Position numbers and translations under genes: made by a program
The notes under the pieces: model-generated
Database searches by the model: none
The model's input: only the letters and a program-made list of their open reading frames with translations
What the model was told of the DNA's origin: nothing
Assembly (NCBI RefSeq): GCF_014655595.1
Contig: NZ_BNBL01000001.1
Coordinates: 474,310 to 538,309 of the forward strand
DNA length: 64,000 nt
DNA from: Streptomyces griseocarneus
GTDB lineage: Bacteria > Actinomycetota > Actinomycetes > Streptomycetales > Streptomycetaceae
Direction: 5' to 3'
Shown here: piece after piece, positions 1-8,641 of the stretch
How the letters are laid out: every line of letters starts with the position of its first letter
How positions within the stretch are numbered: position 1 is the first letter of the stretch

Positions 1-978
1 GGGCTGCGCGACGGCTACGTCCGGGCCTACGCCGAGGCCATGCCGCGGATCTTCCTCTACCTCGTACCGGTGCTCATCGTGGGCTTTGTGCTCGCCTTCC
101 TGCTGAAAGAGAAACCACTGGTGTCCCACAACGCCCCCGAGGCCGCCGCCATCCCGTCCGCGCGCACCGCCCCGCCACCGGCCGAACCCGCGCCCGCAGC
201 CGCCCCGCTCTTCGTCGCCGGCATCCCCGTCACCGGCGCCGTCCAGCACCACGACGGCACCACCGTCCCGCGCGCCGCCCTGACCCTCATCGACATCCAG
301 GGCCGCCAGATCGGCCGGGGCGCCAGTGGCGAGGACGGCCGGTACGCGCTGAGCACCCCCGGCACCGGCTCGTACGTCCTGATCGCCGCCGCGGGCGGCC
401 ACCAGCCGCAGGCCGTCACCGTCACCGTCGGCGAGCGGCCCGTCGAGCTCGACGTCATCCTCGGCGGCGCCGGCCGCCTGGCCGGGACCGTGCGCACCGC
501 CGACGGCACCCCGGTGCGCGAGGCGCTGGTCACCCTGACCAATGTGCACGGCGAGGTCGTCGCCTCCACCCGCACCGGGCACGACGGCGGCTACGTCATC
601 GGCGAGCTCATCGCCGGCGAGTACACCCTCGCCTCCAGCGCCCCCGCCTTCCGGCCCGCCGCGCTGCCGGTGACCGTCCAGTCGGCCCGCGAGACCCGCC
701 AGGACATCGAACTCGCGGGCGGTGCCGTGCTGCGGGGTACCGTACGGGCGGGCGGCGGACGGCCGGTCGAGGACGCGCGGGTCACCCTGCTCGACGCCGC
801 CGGGAACGTGGTGGACTCCACGATCACCGGCGCGGACGGGACCTTCCGCTTCGTCGACCTGTCGGCGGGCGAGTACACGGTCGTGGCGGCCGGCTACCCG
901 CCGGTGGCGACGGTGCTGCAGGTGGCGGGTGGCGGACGCACCGAGCGGGACCTCCAACTGGGCCACGCCGACCAGTAG
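1..978 (+). CDS. MFS transporter, C-terminal part, with tandem carboxypeptidase-regulatory-like repeats (5' truncated by window edge)
   Basis: The reading frame is open from base 1, so the start lies outside the window. The first visible residues are a short cytoplasmic-type segment, then a hydrophobic helix (LVPVLIVGFVLAFLLKE, near bases 58-110). That is the usual last transmembrane helix and LKEKPL tail of 14-helix drug-export MFS proteins. A proline/alanine linker follows, then three repeats of about 80 residues, each with a G-x-V...G-x-P-V...A-x-V-T-L...T-G-x-D-G-x-Y pattern typical of CarboxypepD_reg (Ig/transthyretin-like) modules. Known for the family: proton-driven efflux. Inference: the repeats are an appended binding or assembly domain. 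Their side of the membrane is unclear because MFS C-termini are normally cytoplasmic. An internal ATG at base 40 is not a credible start. Confidence 0.8.
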   Translation, partial: GLRDGYVRAYAEAMPRIFLYLVPVLIVGFVLAFLLKEKPLVSHNAPEAAAIPSARTAPPPAEPAPAAAPLFVAGIPVTGAVQHHDGTTVPRAALTLIDIQGRQIGRGASGEDGRYALSTPGTGSYVLIAAAGGHQPQAVTVTVGERPVELDVILGGAGRLAGTVRTADGTPVREALVTLTNVHGEVVASTRTGHDGGYVIGELIAGEYTLASSAPAFRPAALPVTVQSARETRQDIELAGGAVLRGTVRAGGGRPVEDARVTLLDAAGNVVDSTITGADGTFRFVDLSAGEYTVVAAGYPPVATVLQVAGGGRTERDLQLGHADQ

Positions 979-1092
979 TCCGGCCCCGGCGCGCCGTGGC
1001 AGTTCGGCGATTGCCGCGTGGGCGCGCCGGAGGGGGCCCTACGGTGGTACTGGTCGGTAGAACTCGCGTCGGCGGGCGAAGGAGCGACATCC

Positions 1093-1662
1093 ATGGACCG
1101 TGGCACGTCCGATCCCGCGGCACCCGGGCAGCGGGGCGCACCGCCGCCCGGCCGGGTCGCCCTCGCGGTGGTCGTGGTGGACGCCGGGGGAGTGGTGACG
1201 CACTGGAGCGGGGGCGCGGGCGAACTCTTCGGCCGGCGCGGCGAGGAGGCGGTGGGCAGGGCCGCCGCCGACCTCATGCCGGTGGGCGGGGCGGTCGGCG
1301 GCCTGACGGGCACGGTGGCCCACGACGCCCCGCCGCCGCCCGGCTTCGCCCGGTCGGGCCGTGCGCGGGCCGACCGCGGCGGCGCCGGCGGCCGGGTCGA
1401 GGTGCTGTGGTGGGCCTACCCGCTGTCGGGCCCCGGACCGGAGCGGATGCTCGTGCTGGCCACGGACGCCGCACGGCTGCCGGACGGCGCCCGGGAGCGG
1501 GCCGTGCCGGCCTTCGCCCCGCACGGCGGCCTCCCCGGCGCCCGGGAGCTCGCCGGGCGGCTGCCCGACGTGCTGCCCGGCATGGGAGCGGCCACGAGCG
1601 GACGCATCGTCGCCCAGGTCCTCGAACGCGGCTGTCCCGTCCTGCGCCTCAGCCGGGTCTGA
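1093..1662 (+). CDS. PAS-domain protein, putative sensor
   Basis: A 189-residue soluble protein. The ATG at 1093 is chosen because GAAGGAG (1078-1084) sits upstream at good spacing; an ATG at 1018 in the same frame has no such site. After a short Pro/Gly-rich lead, residues about 20-110 read as one PAS domain: VVVVDAGGVVTHWSGGAGELFGR, then a G-R-x-A-x-D-L-M-P segment. The C-terminal part, with RLPDVLPGMGAATSGRI, is unassigned. There is no kinase, phosphatase or membrane segment, so it would act as a sensor or partner. It converges on the ANTAR/PAS/SpoIIE phosphatase gene, and stand-alone PAS proteins are often found beside such phosphatases. A direct partnership is inference. Confidence 0.65.
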   Translation: MDRGTSDPAAPGQRGAPPPGRVALAVVVVDAGGVVTHWSGGAGELFGRRGEEAVGRAAADLMPVGGAVGGLTGTVAHDAPPPPGFARSGRARADRGGAGGRVEVLWWAYPLSGPGPERMLVLATDAARLPDGARERAVPAFAPHGGLPGARELAGRLPDVLPGMGAATSGRIVAQVLERGCPVLRLSRV

Positions 1663-1710
1663 CCGCCGGGCCGCGCCTCACGGGTCCATCCGGGCACGGT
1701 CCGCCGCGCC

Positions 1711-4209
1711 TCACGAGTCCGCCCGGGCGGTGTCGGAGGGCATGTGCACGTCGAGGAAGCAGACGTCGTCCCGCCGCTCGGAGCGGCGCAACGGGTCCAG
1801 CAGCGCGCCGAGCGACCCGCCGCCGTCGGCGCCGAGCTCCCTGAGTGCCGCGTCCGCCAGCCGGGTGAAGCCCTCGTCGATGTGCTCGCGGGGCCGCTCG
1901 ATCAGGCCGTCGGTGTAGAGCAGCAGGTGATCGCCCGGCTCGAGCCGGCACACGGCCTCGCTGTACGAGGGCTTCGGGTCCGCCCCGAGCAGCATGCCCT
2001 TGGGGTGGCGCAGGTACTCCGCCCGGCCCCCGCGCAGCAGCAGGGGCGGCGGGTGCCCCGCATGGGCCCAGGTCAGGCTCCGGTCCTTCGGGTCGTAGAC
2101 GGCGAGGACCATCGTGGCCGTGGTGCTGTGCGCCTGCGAGGTGTGCAGGAGCAGCGTGTTGAGCCGGTCCAGCGCGCCGGTCAGGGACGAGCCGGTGATG
2201 ACCATGCCCTTGGCGGTGAAGCGCAGCTGGGCCATGGTGGCCACGGCGTCGATGCCGTGCCCGGCCACGTCGCCGACGGCGAACAGTACGGTGCCGTCGG
2301 GCATTTCGAGCGCGCTGTACCAGTCGCCGCCCACGTTCACGCCGTCGTCGGACGGCAGGTAGGCGACGTCGACGCGCAGGTCGGCGAGCTTGAGCGACTG
2401 CTCGGGCAGCGGCAGCAGTGCGTGCTGCAGGCGGTCGGCGACCGTCCGCTCGGTCTCCAGGACGCCGCGCTGCGAGACGACCGCCCGTTCGCTCTCGACC
2501 AGGGCCAGCTCCGCGCGCCGCTGCGCGGTGAGGTCCTGGAAGAAGCCGTGGACCTCCACCGGGGAGCCGTTCGCGTCGAGGACGGCCTCGGCCACGACGC
2601 GCAGGTGCCGCACGCCGGACGCCGTCGTGATGCGGAACGGCCGGTCGACGGGCCGTCCCTCGTCGAGCAGCCGCCGCGCCACCTGGGAGAGGACCGGCAC
2701 GTCCTCGGCCAGGAGGTGGTCGGGGAGCTCCTCGCGGGTCATCGGGCCGAGGGCGGGGTCGCGGTCGAAGATGGTGTAGACCTGGGGCGACCAGGTGACG
2801 GTGTCGGTGACCAGGTTCCACTCCGCCCAGCCCAGGTTGCCCAGCCGCTGCACGTCCTCGAGCCGCTGCCGCCGCCGCTCCGTCACGTCGTGCCGGACCC
2901 AGGAGGTGAGCAGGCCGTCACCCAGCCGGGCGACGCGTGCCGAGAAGCAGGACGTGCGCGGGACCCCGGCGACGACCTCCTCGTAGTCGAACGGCCCGCC
3001 GCTGAAGGGCCGTCCCGTGGCGAGCGTGTCGAGGTACCCCTGCCACAGCGGTGACCCGACGATGGTGGGATAGCACTCGAGGATCCGCAGGCCCACGAGC
3101 TGCCGGCCGCGACGGCCGGCGACGTCCACCGACTCGGGCGCGGCCGCGTCGATGCGGAAGTCCTCGACCTCCCCCGACGGCGCGTACAACGGCGTGAGCA
3201 GGACCGCCGGCCCCGACAGGACGTCGAAAGTGGCCTGGACGAGTTCCGTGGCGCGGCCGGCCGCGCGCCGGCGGGGCGTGTCGAACGCCCTCAGCCGTCC
3301 CGCGCACAGCCGGGCCACCGCGCGCAGCAGGCTGCGTGTCGCGGCGGGGAAGGGGGCGTCCACGGTGCGCAGGACGCCGATCGCCGCGCCGACCACCCCA
3401 CCGGTGTCCACGGGAACCCAGGCGCGCGTGGGCCATTGCCCGGGCGGTTCGCCGATCAGCAGATACCGCTCCTTGTCCCGGGCGGCGTCCTCGAGCCAGA
3501 CGGCCTCCTGGCTGCGGATGGCCTCCATGGCCGCGACACCGGCCAGCGGCGGCACCCGTCGCCACTGCGCGGCCACGGACGCCGGCAGCCCCGAGTGGCC
3601 GACGAGGTCCAGGCCTCCGTCGACCGGCCCGGCATAGATCATCACCGCGTCGGCCGCGGCCGCGCCGGCCAGGTGCTCCCGCAGGCAGTGGGCCAGTTCC
3701 TGACGGTTCGCGACCCGCGTCAGGGCTTCGCCCAGCGCGCTGAGCGCCGCCGCGTGCTCCAGGGACGTGGGCGGGGAATCGAGGACCGATTCCCCCGCCT
3801 GGCGCGGAAGGCGGTCAAGGGAATCGAGCGAATCAAGCGAATCAAGCGAATCAAGGGAATCGAGTGAATCGGGGGAGCCGGCGGACGCCGCGGACTGCCC
3901 GTCCCGCTCCGCCGGGGCGGGCGGACGTGAGGGGAGCCGCCCGAGGACCGTCCAGCACTCCTCCATCAGCGTGCGGCCCGCCAGGTTCGCCCGGTGCGTC
4001 AGGGTGTCGTAGGCGGCCGTCGCCGAACAGCCGGACTGGGCCATCACGACGCCTTTGGCGCGTTCCAGTACCCCGGTGGTGGACAGCAGGCGCTCCAGGC
4101 GCTCGTTCTCCGTCCGCAGTTTGGCGACCACCTTGGCCAGTGCGACGACCTCGGGCACGGCGGCGGCCTTCTCGGACTCGACAGACTCGCTCGTCACGAG
4201 CACGAGCAT
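1711..4209 (-). CDS. ANTAR-GAF-PAS-PAS-SpoIIE (PP2C) signalling phosphatase
   Basis: An 832-residue cytoplasmic protein. Residues about 20-90 have the ANTAR RNA-binding pattern (LERAKGVVMAQ, then ATAAYDTL and AGRTLMEE). A low-complexity linker of Ser-Leu-Asp repeats follows. A GAF-like domain (about 140-310) and two PAS-like segments (about 325-450 and 460-580, the second with a PAC-type HLRVVAEAVLD..GFFQDLT) come next. A C-terminal PP2C/SpoIIE domain (about 590-825) carries the metal-binding Asp motifs VGGDWYSAL, GDVAGHG and YTDGLIE. Known for the family: dephosphorylation of anti-anti-sigma factors in partner-switching networks. Inference: this protein joins sensory input to both a phosphatase and a possible RNA-binding output. 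The start at 4209 lacks a strong Shine-Dalgarno sequence, so a start a few codons away is possible. Confidence 0.8.
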   Translation of the reverse strand: MLVLVTSESVESEKAAAVPEVVALAKVVAKLRTENERLERLLSTTGVLERAKGVVMAQSGCSATAAYDTLTHRANLAGRTLMEECWTVLGRLPSRPPAPAERDGQSAASAGSPDSLDSLDSLDSLDSLDSLDRLPRQAGESVLDSPPTSLEHAAALSALGEALTRVANRQELAHCLREHLAGAAAADAVMIYAGPVDGGLDLVGHSGLPASVAAQWRRVPPLAGVAAMEAIRSQEAVWLEDAARDKERYLLIGEPPGQWPTRAWVPVDTGGVVGAAIGVLRTVDAPFPAATRSLLRAVARLCAGRLRAFDTPRRRAAGRATELVQATFDVLSGPAVLLTPLYAPSGEVEDFRIDAAAPESVDVAGRRGRQLVGLRILECYPTIVGSPLWQGYLDTLATGRPFSGGPFDYEEVVAGVPRTSCFSARVARLGDGLLTSWVRHDVTERRRQRLEDVQRLGNLGWAEWNLVTDTVTWSPQVYTIFDRDPALGPMTREELPDHLLAEDVPVLSQVARRLLDEGRPVDRPFRITTASGVRHLRVVAEAVLDANGSPVEVHGFFQDLTAQRRAELALVESERAVVSQRGVLETERTVADRLQHALLPLPEQSLKLADLRVDVAYLPSDDGVNVGGDWYSALEMPDGTVLFAVGDVAGHGIDAVATMAQLRFTAKGMVITGSSLTGALDRLNTLLLHTSQAHSTTATMVLAVYDPKDRSLTWAHAGHPPPLLLRGGRAEYLRHPKGMLLGADPKPSYSEAVCRLEPGDHLLLYTDGLIERPREHIDEGFTRLADAALRELGADGGGSLGALLDPLRRSERRDDVCFLDVHMPSDTARADS
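3812..3874. repeat. 9-bp tandem repeat encoding a Ser-Leu-Asp ladder
   Basis: Six near-identical 9-bp units of the type GAATCAAGC or GAATCGAGC run from 3821 to 3874, with a partial unit before them. On the coding (minus) strand they encode one SPD followed by six SLD triplets, in the linker between the ANTAR and GAF parts of the phosphatase. Each unit is three codons, so slippage would change linker length without a frameshift. Confidence 0.9.
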
Positions 4210-4416
4210 GTCACAGCGCGGGCCCGCGAGGATGCCTCGCTTCCGGCCCGCCCCCGGCTGGTTGTACAGGCTTGACAGGACATCGGCCGGAACGGTACTG
4301 GCGCGGCGGCGGGTTCAGGACCGGGCGAGCGACCTTTTGACCGTTCCCGTGACCGATGTCGGCAACTGACGTCGCCACCGGTGCGGGCGGCATCCCCCCT
4401 GCGATAGAACGGGTGG

Positions 4417-5253
4417 ATGGTGAAGATCCTGATCTCCGCTGACATGGAGGGCGCCACCGGCGTCACCTGGCCCGGCGATGTGCTGCCCGGCGCGCCGCAG
4501 TGGGAGCGCTGCCGCCACCTGTTCACCTCGGACGTGAACGCCGCCATCACCGGATTCTTCGACGGGGGCGCCGATGCCGTGCTCGTCAACGAGGCGCACT
4601 GGAGCATGCGCAATCTCCTGCTGGAGAAGCTGGACGAGCGGGCCGAGATGCTCACCGGCAAGCACAAGACGCTGAGCATGGTCGAGGGCGTACAGCACGG
4701 GGACGTGGACGGCATCGCCTTCGTGGGCTACCACGCGGCGGCGGGTGCCGAGGGGGTGCTGGCGCACACGTATCTGGCCAACTCCCTCACGGGCGTCTGG
4801 GTGAGCGGCAGGCGCGCCAGCGAGGGGTTGCTCAATTCCCTGGTGGTCGCCGAATACGGTGTGCCGGTGGTGCTGGTGACCGGGGACGACCGGACGTGCG
4901 AGGACGCCAAGGGGTATGCGCCCCACGCGCGTTCGGTGGCGGTGAAGGACTACGTGTCGCGGTACGCGGCCGTGTGCCGCACACCCGCGCGGACGGCCGC
5001 CGACATCCGGGCCGCGGCGAAGGACGCCACGGCGCTGGCGGTGCGGCACGAGCCGGTGCGGAGCGGGCCGTTCGCCATGGAGCTGGAGTTCGACGCCGAG
5101 CACCTGGCCGGGGCCGCGACGGCCGTGCCGGGGGTCGAGCAGAGCGGCGAGCGCCGGGTCGCCTACACCATGCCGACCATGTACGAAGCGATCCGCTGTT
5201 TCAAGGCGGTCACGACCGTCGTGTCGGCGGCGGTGGAGGACCAGTATGGATAA
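4417..5253 (+). CDS. M55 family peptidase, DppA-like D-aminopeptidase
   Basis: A 278-residue enzyme starting with VKILISADMEGATG, the S-x-D-x-E-G signature of the M55 (DppA) family. The zinc ligands expected for the family are visible: Asp9 and Glu11, His61 (in NEAHWSMRN) and His106 (GYHAAAG), with a further His117 in LAHTYL at the position of the catalytic histidine. The family releases D-amino acids (classically D-Ala) from short peptides in the cytoplasm as a decamer. It is the first gene of a three-peptidase operon; its stop overlaps the next start by 8 bp. Length and motifs are normal for the family. It is divergent from the phosphatase gene. Confidence 0.9.
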   Translation: MVKILISADMEGATGVTWPGDVLPGAPQWERCRHLFTSDVNAAITGFFDGGADAVLVNEAHWSMRNLLLEKLDERAEMLTGKHKTLSMVEGVQHGDVDGIAFVGYHAAAGAEGVLAHTYLANSLTGVWVSGRRASEGLLNSLVVAEYGVPVVLVTGDDRTCEDAKGYAPHARSVAVKDYVSRYAAVCRTPARTAADIRAAAKDATALAVRHEPVRSGPFAMELEFDAEHLAGAATAVPGVEQSGERRVAYTMPTMYEAIRCFKAVTTVVSAAVEDQYG

Positions 5254-6601
5254 CAGGATCGACGAGAAGGCGCTCGAGGAGGTGGTGTCGTTCACCTCCG
5301 GCCTGATCCGGATCGACACCACCAACCGCGGCGGCGGGGACTGCCGGGAGCGGTCCGCCGCCGAATACGTCGCCGAACGGCTCGCGGAGGCCGGCATCGA
5401 GCCGGTCCTGCTGGAGAAGGAGAGCGGGCGGACCAACGTCGTCGCCCGGATTCCCGGCGCGGACCCGGCGGCTGACGCCGTGCTGGTCCACGGGCACCTG
5501 GACGTGGTGCCCGCCGAGGCGCGCGACTGGAGCGTGCACCCGTTCTCGGGCGAGGTCCGCGACGGCGTGGTCTGGGGCCGGGGCGCGATCGACATGAAGA
5601 ACATGGACGCGATGGTCCTGGCGACCGTACGGGCGTGGGCGCGCGCCGGAGTGCGGCCGCCGCAGGACGTCGTGCTCGCCTTCACCGCGGACGAGGAGGA
5701 CCAGGCCGTCACCGGCGCGGGCTTCCTCGCCGACGAGCACGCCGCGCTCTTCGAGGGGTGCACGGTGGGCATCGGCGAGTCCGGGGCCTACACCTTCCAC
5801 GCCGACGGAGGACTGCGGCTGTATCCGGTGGGGGCGGGGGAGCGCGGCTCCGCCTGGCTCCGGCTGACCGCGCGCGGCACCACCGGGCACGGCTCGAAGG
5901 TCAACCCGGACAACGCCGTGACCCGTCTCGCCGCCGCCGTCGCCCGCATCGGCGACCACCGGTGGCCGCTCCGGCTCACTCCGACCGTCCGGGCCGCCCT
6001 GAGCCGGATCGCCGCCGCGCAGGGGATCGAGGCGGACCTCGACGACCCCGGCCTCGACCTGGACGAGCTGCTGGCCAAGCTGGGCAAGGCCGCGGCGCTG
6101 GTGGCGGCGACCCTGCGCAACAGCGCCAACCCGACGATGCTGGACGCCGGGTACAAGATCAATGTGATTCCCGGGCACGCCGTGGCCTTCGTCGACGGCC
6201 GGACGGTGCCGGGCGGCGACGAGGAGTTCCGCAGCACCATGGACCAGCTGACCGGTCCCGGGGTGGAATGGGAGTTCTACCACGCGGAGCCCGCCCTGCA
6301 GGCGCCGGTCGACGGGCCGGTGTTCGGCCGGATGCGCGCCGCCCTCGAGCACTTCGACCCGGAGGGGCGGGTGGTGCCGTTCTGCATGTCCGGCGGGACG
6401 GACGCCAAGCAGTTCTCCCGCCTGGGCATCGTCGGCTACGGCTTCTCGCCGCTCAGGCTGCCCCCGGGCTTCGACTACCAGGCCCTCTTCCACGGGGTCG
6501 ACGAGCGGGTGCCCGTCGACGCGCTGCACTTCGGCGTCCGGGTGCTCGACCACTTCTTCATGAACGACGACCAGCACCACCCCTGCCCAAAGGAGGCGTA
6601 A
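5246..6601 (+). CDS. M20 family metallohydrolase (dipeptidase/deacylase type)
   Basis: A 451-residue cytosolic protein. The M20 metal motifs are intact: VHGHLDVVP (metal His and catalytic Asp), WGRGAIDMKN (bridging Asp) and FTADEEDQA (catalytic and metal Glu pair). The dimerisation-domain stretch GTTGHGSKVNPDNAV follows. Near the end, MSGGTDAKQFSRLGI and a His-rich HGVDERVP region supply the usual last ligand. Known for the family: hydrolysis of dipeptides, N-acyl amino acids or related amides with one or two zinc ions. It starts inside the end of the M55 gene, so translation is coupled. The context suggests it finishes hydrolysis of peptides trimmed by its neighbours; the exact substrate is unknown. 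Confidence 0.88.
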   Translation: MDNRIDEKALEEVVSFTSGLIRIDTTNRGGGDCRERSAAEYVAERLAEAGIEPVLLEKESGRTNVVARIPGADPAADAVLVHGHLDVVPAEARDWSVHPFSGEVRDGVVWGRGAIDMKNMDAMVLATVRAWARAGVRPPQDVVLAFTADEEDQAVTGAGFLADEHAALFEGCTVGIGESGAYTFHADGGLRLYPVGAGERGSAWLRLTARGTTGHGSKVNPDNAVTRLAAAVARIGDHRWPLRLTPTVRAALSRIAAAQGIEADLDDPGLDLDELLAKLGKAAALVAATLRNSANPTMLDAGYKINVIPGHAVAFVDGRTVPGGDEEFRSTMDQLTGPGVEWEFYHAEPALQAPVDGPVFGRMRAALEHFDPEGRVVPFCMSGGTDAKQFSRLGIVGYGFSPLRLPPGFDYQALFHGVDERVPVDALHFGVRVLDHFFMNDDQHHPCPKEA

Positions 6602-6606
6602 CAACC

Positions 6607-8595
6607 ATGGTGTCCACGACGCCCTACGGAGCCTGGCGGTCCCCGATCGACGCAGAGCTCGCCGCATCGCACGACAGCAGGCCGGAGTTCGTGGGCACGG
6701 TGGGCGACGAGGTCTGGTGGGTGGCCTCCCGCCCCCTGGAGGGCGGCCGGATGACCCTGGTGCGCCGGCGCGCCGACGGCGTGGAGGAGTCCACGCTGGC
6801 CGCGCCGTGGAACGTGCGTTCGCGCCTGATCGAGTACGGCGGGCTGCCCTGGGCGGCGGCGCCCCGCGGGAGCGGGGGACCGCTGGTGGTCTTCACCCAC
6901 TTCGCCGACCAGCGGCTGTACGTCTGGGAGCCGGACGACCCGGCGGGCGCGCCGCCGCGCCCGCTGACCCCGCCCTCGGCGGTGGGCGGCGGGCTGCGCT
7001 GGGCCGACCCCGTGCTGCCGCCCGGGCGCGGGGAGGTGTGGTGCGTGCTGGAGGAGTTCACCGGCGAGGGCCCGACCGACCTGCGGCGGGTGCTCGCCGC
7101 CGTGCCGCTGGACGGCTCCGCGGCCGACGACCGGTCCGCCGTGCGGGAGCTGACGGACGACCGGCACCGCTTCCTCACCGGTCCCCGGCTCTCCCCGGAC
7201 GGCCGGCGGGCGGCGTGGATCGCGTGGGACCACCCGCGGATGTCCTGGGAGGGCACCGAGCTGAAGGTGGCCGAGGTCGGCGAGGACGGCCCCTTCGCCG
7301 GGATACGCACGGTGCTGGGCGGCCCCGACGAGGCGGTCGCCCAGGTGGAGTGGGCGGCGGACGGCTCGCTGCTGGCCGTGACCGACCGCACGGGATGGTG
7401 GAACCTGCACCGCGTCGACGTGGCCACCGGAGCCTGCGTCAACCTGTGCCGGCGCGAGGAGGAGTTCGCGGGACCGCTGTGGCGGCCGGGGACGCGGTGG
7501 TTCGCCCCGCTGGACAGCGGCCTGGTCGCCGTCGTCCACGGCCGGGGCGCCATGGTGCTGGGCATACTCGACCCCGAGACCGGGGAGCTGGTCGACGCGG
7601 CCGGGCCGTGGACGGAGTGGTCGGCCACCGTTTCGGCGAGCGGCAGCCGGGTGGTGGGGGTCGCGGCCAGCCCGCGCACCGGGTACGAGGTGGTGGAGCT
7701 GGACACCGGCACGGGCAGGGCGCGGGTGATCGGCTCCCGGCACGTGGACCCGGTGGACCCCGCGTACTACCCCGAGCCGCTGATCCGCACGTTCACCGGC
7801 CAGGACGGCCGGGAGGTCCACGCCCACGTCTACCCGCCGCACAGCCCGGACCACCTGGCGCCGGCCGACGAGCTGCCGCCCTTCGTGGTGTGGGCGCACG
7901 GCGGGCCCACCGGCCGGTCGCCGCAGGTGCTGGACCTGGAGATCGCCTACTTCACCTCCCGGGGCATAGGCGTGGCCCAGGTCAACTACGGCGGTTCGGC
8001 GGGCTACGGGCGGGCGTACCGCGACCGGCTGCGGGGGCGCTGGGGGATCGTCGACGTCGAGGACTGCGCGGCGGTGGCCGAGGCGCTGGCGGACGAGGGG
8101 ACGGCCGACCGGGCCCGGCTGGCGATCCGGGGCGGCAGCGCGGGCGGCTGGACCACGGCCGCGTCCCTCGTCTCGACGGACCTGTACGCGTGCGGGACCA
8201 TCGCCTATCCCGTGCTGGACCTGACGGTCTGGGCCGACGGAGGCACGCACGACCTGGAGTCGCACTACCTGGACTACCTGGTCGGCCCCCTCGCCGAGGT
8301 CCCCGAGCGCTACCGCGACCGCTCGCCGCTGAGCCGCGCGGACCGGATCGCGGTGCCCTTCCTGCTGCTGCAGGGGCTCGAGGACCCGGTCTGCCCGCCC
8401 CGGCAGAGCGAGCGCCTGGTGGAGGCGGTGGCCGGGCGCGGGGTGCCGCACGCCTACCTCACCTTCGAGGGCGAGGGCCACGGCTTCCGGCGCGCCGGCT
8501 CCGTGGTCCGGTCGCTGGAGGCGGAGCTGTCGCTGTACGCGCAGACCTTCGGCATCGACGTGCCGCAGGTGGCCGCCCTCGACCTGGCCAAGTGA
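6607..8595 (+). CDS. S9 family prolyl oligopeptidase / acylaminoacyl-peptidase
   Basis: A 662-residue serine peptidase. The ATG at 6607 is chosen for the strong AAGGAGG about 11 nt upstream, 5 bp after the M20 gene. Residues about 30-400 look like a beta-propeller (repeated LSPDGRRAAW-type blades), and about 410-660 like an alpha/beta hydrolase domain. The nucleophile is Ser511 in RGGSAGGW. The catalytic Asp is in GLEDPVCPP and the His in GEGHGF. Known for the family: the propeller filters short oligopeptides into the active site. With the upstream M55 and M20 enzymes it forms an apparent intracellular peptide-degradation operon. It converges on the siderophore ATPase gene across a shared terminator hairpin. 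Confidence 0.9.
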   Translation: MVSTTPYGAWRSPIDAELAASHDSRPEFVGTVGDEVWWVASRPLEGGRMTLVRRRADGVEESTLAAPWNVRSRLIEYGGLPWAAAPRGSGGPLVVFTHFADQRLYVWEPDDPAGAPPRPLTPPSAVGGGLRWADPVLPPGRGEVWCVLEEFTGEGPTDLRRVLAAVPLDGSAADDRSAVRELTDDRHRFLTGPRLSPDGRRAAWIAWDHPRMSWEGTELKVAEVGEDGPFAGIRTVLGGPDEAVAQVEWAADGSLLAVTDRTGWWNLHRVDVATGACVNLCRREEEFAGPLWRPGTRWFAPLDSGLVAVVHGRGAMVLGILDPETGELVDAAGPWTEWSATVSASGSRVVGVAASPRTGYEVVELDTGTGRARVIGSRHVDPVDPAYYPEPLIRTFTGQDGREVHAHVYPPHSPDHLAPADELPPFVVWAHGGPTGRSPQVLDLEIAYFTSRGIGVAQVNYGGSAGYGRAYRDRLRGRWGIVDVEDCAAVAEALADEGTADRARLAIRGGSAGGWTTAASLVSTDLYACGTIAYPVLDLTVWADGGTHDLESHYLDYLVGPLAEVPERYRDRSPLSRADRIAVPFLLLQGLEDPVCPPRQSERLVEAVAGRGVPHAYLTFEGEGHGFRRAGSVVRSLEAELSLYAQTFGIDVPQVAALDLAK

Positions 8596-8608
8596 CCGGC
8601 GCGGCGGC

Positions 8609-8641
8609 CGCGGCCGCCTGACCTGGCGTCAGGCGGCCGCG
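8609..8641. terminator. Bidirectional hairpin between convergent S9 peptidase and siderophore ATPase genes
   Basis: A perfect inverted repeat with 14-bp arms (CGCGGCCGCCTGAC) and a 5-nt loop. It lies just after the peptidase stop and overlaps the last codons of the ATPase gene on the other strand. It has no T-tract, as is common for actinomycete terminators. Confidence 0.7.

Noticed and set aside
3812..3874. CRISPR-like array
   Set aside because: The units are 9 bp, uninterrupted by spacers and inside a coding frame. It is a codon-level repeat.
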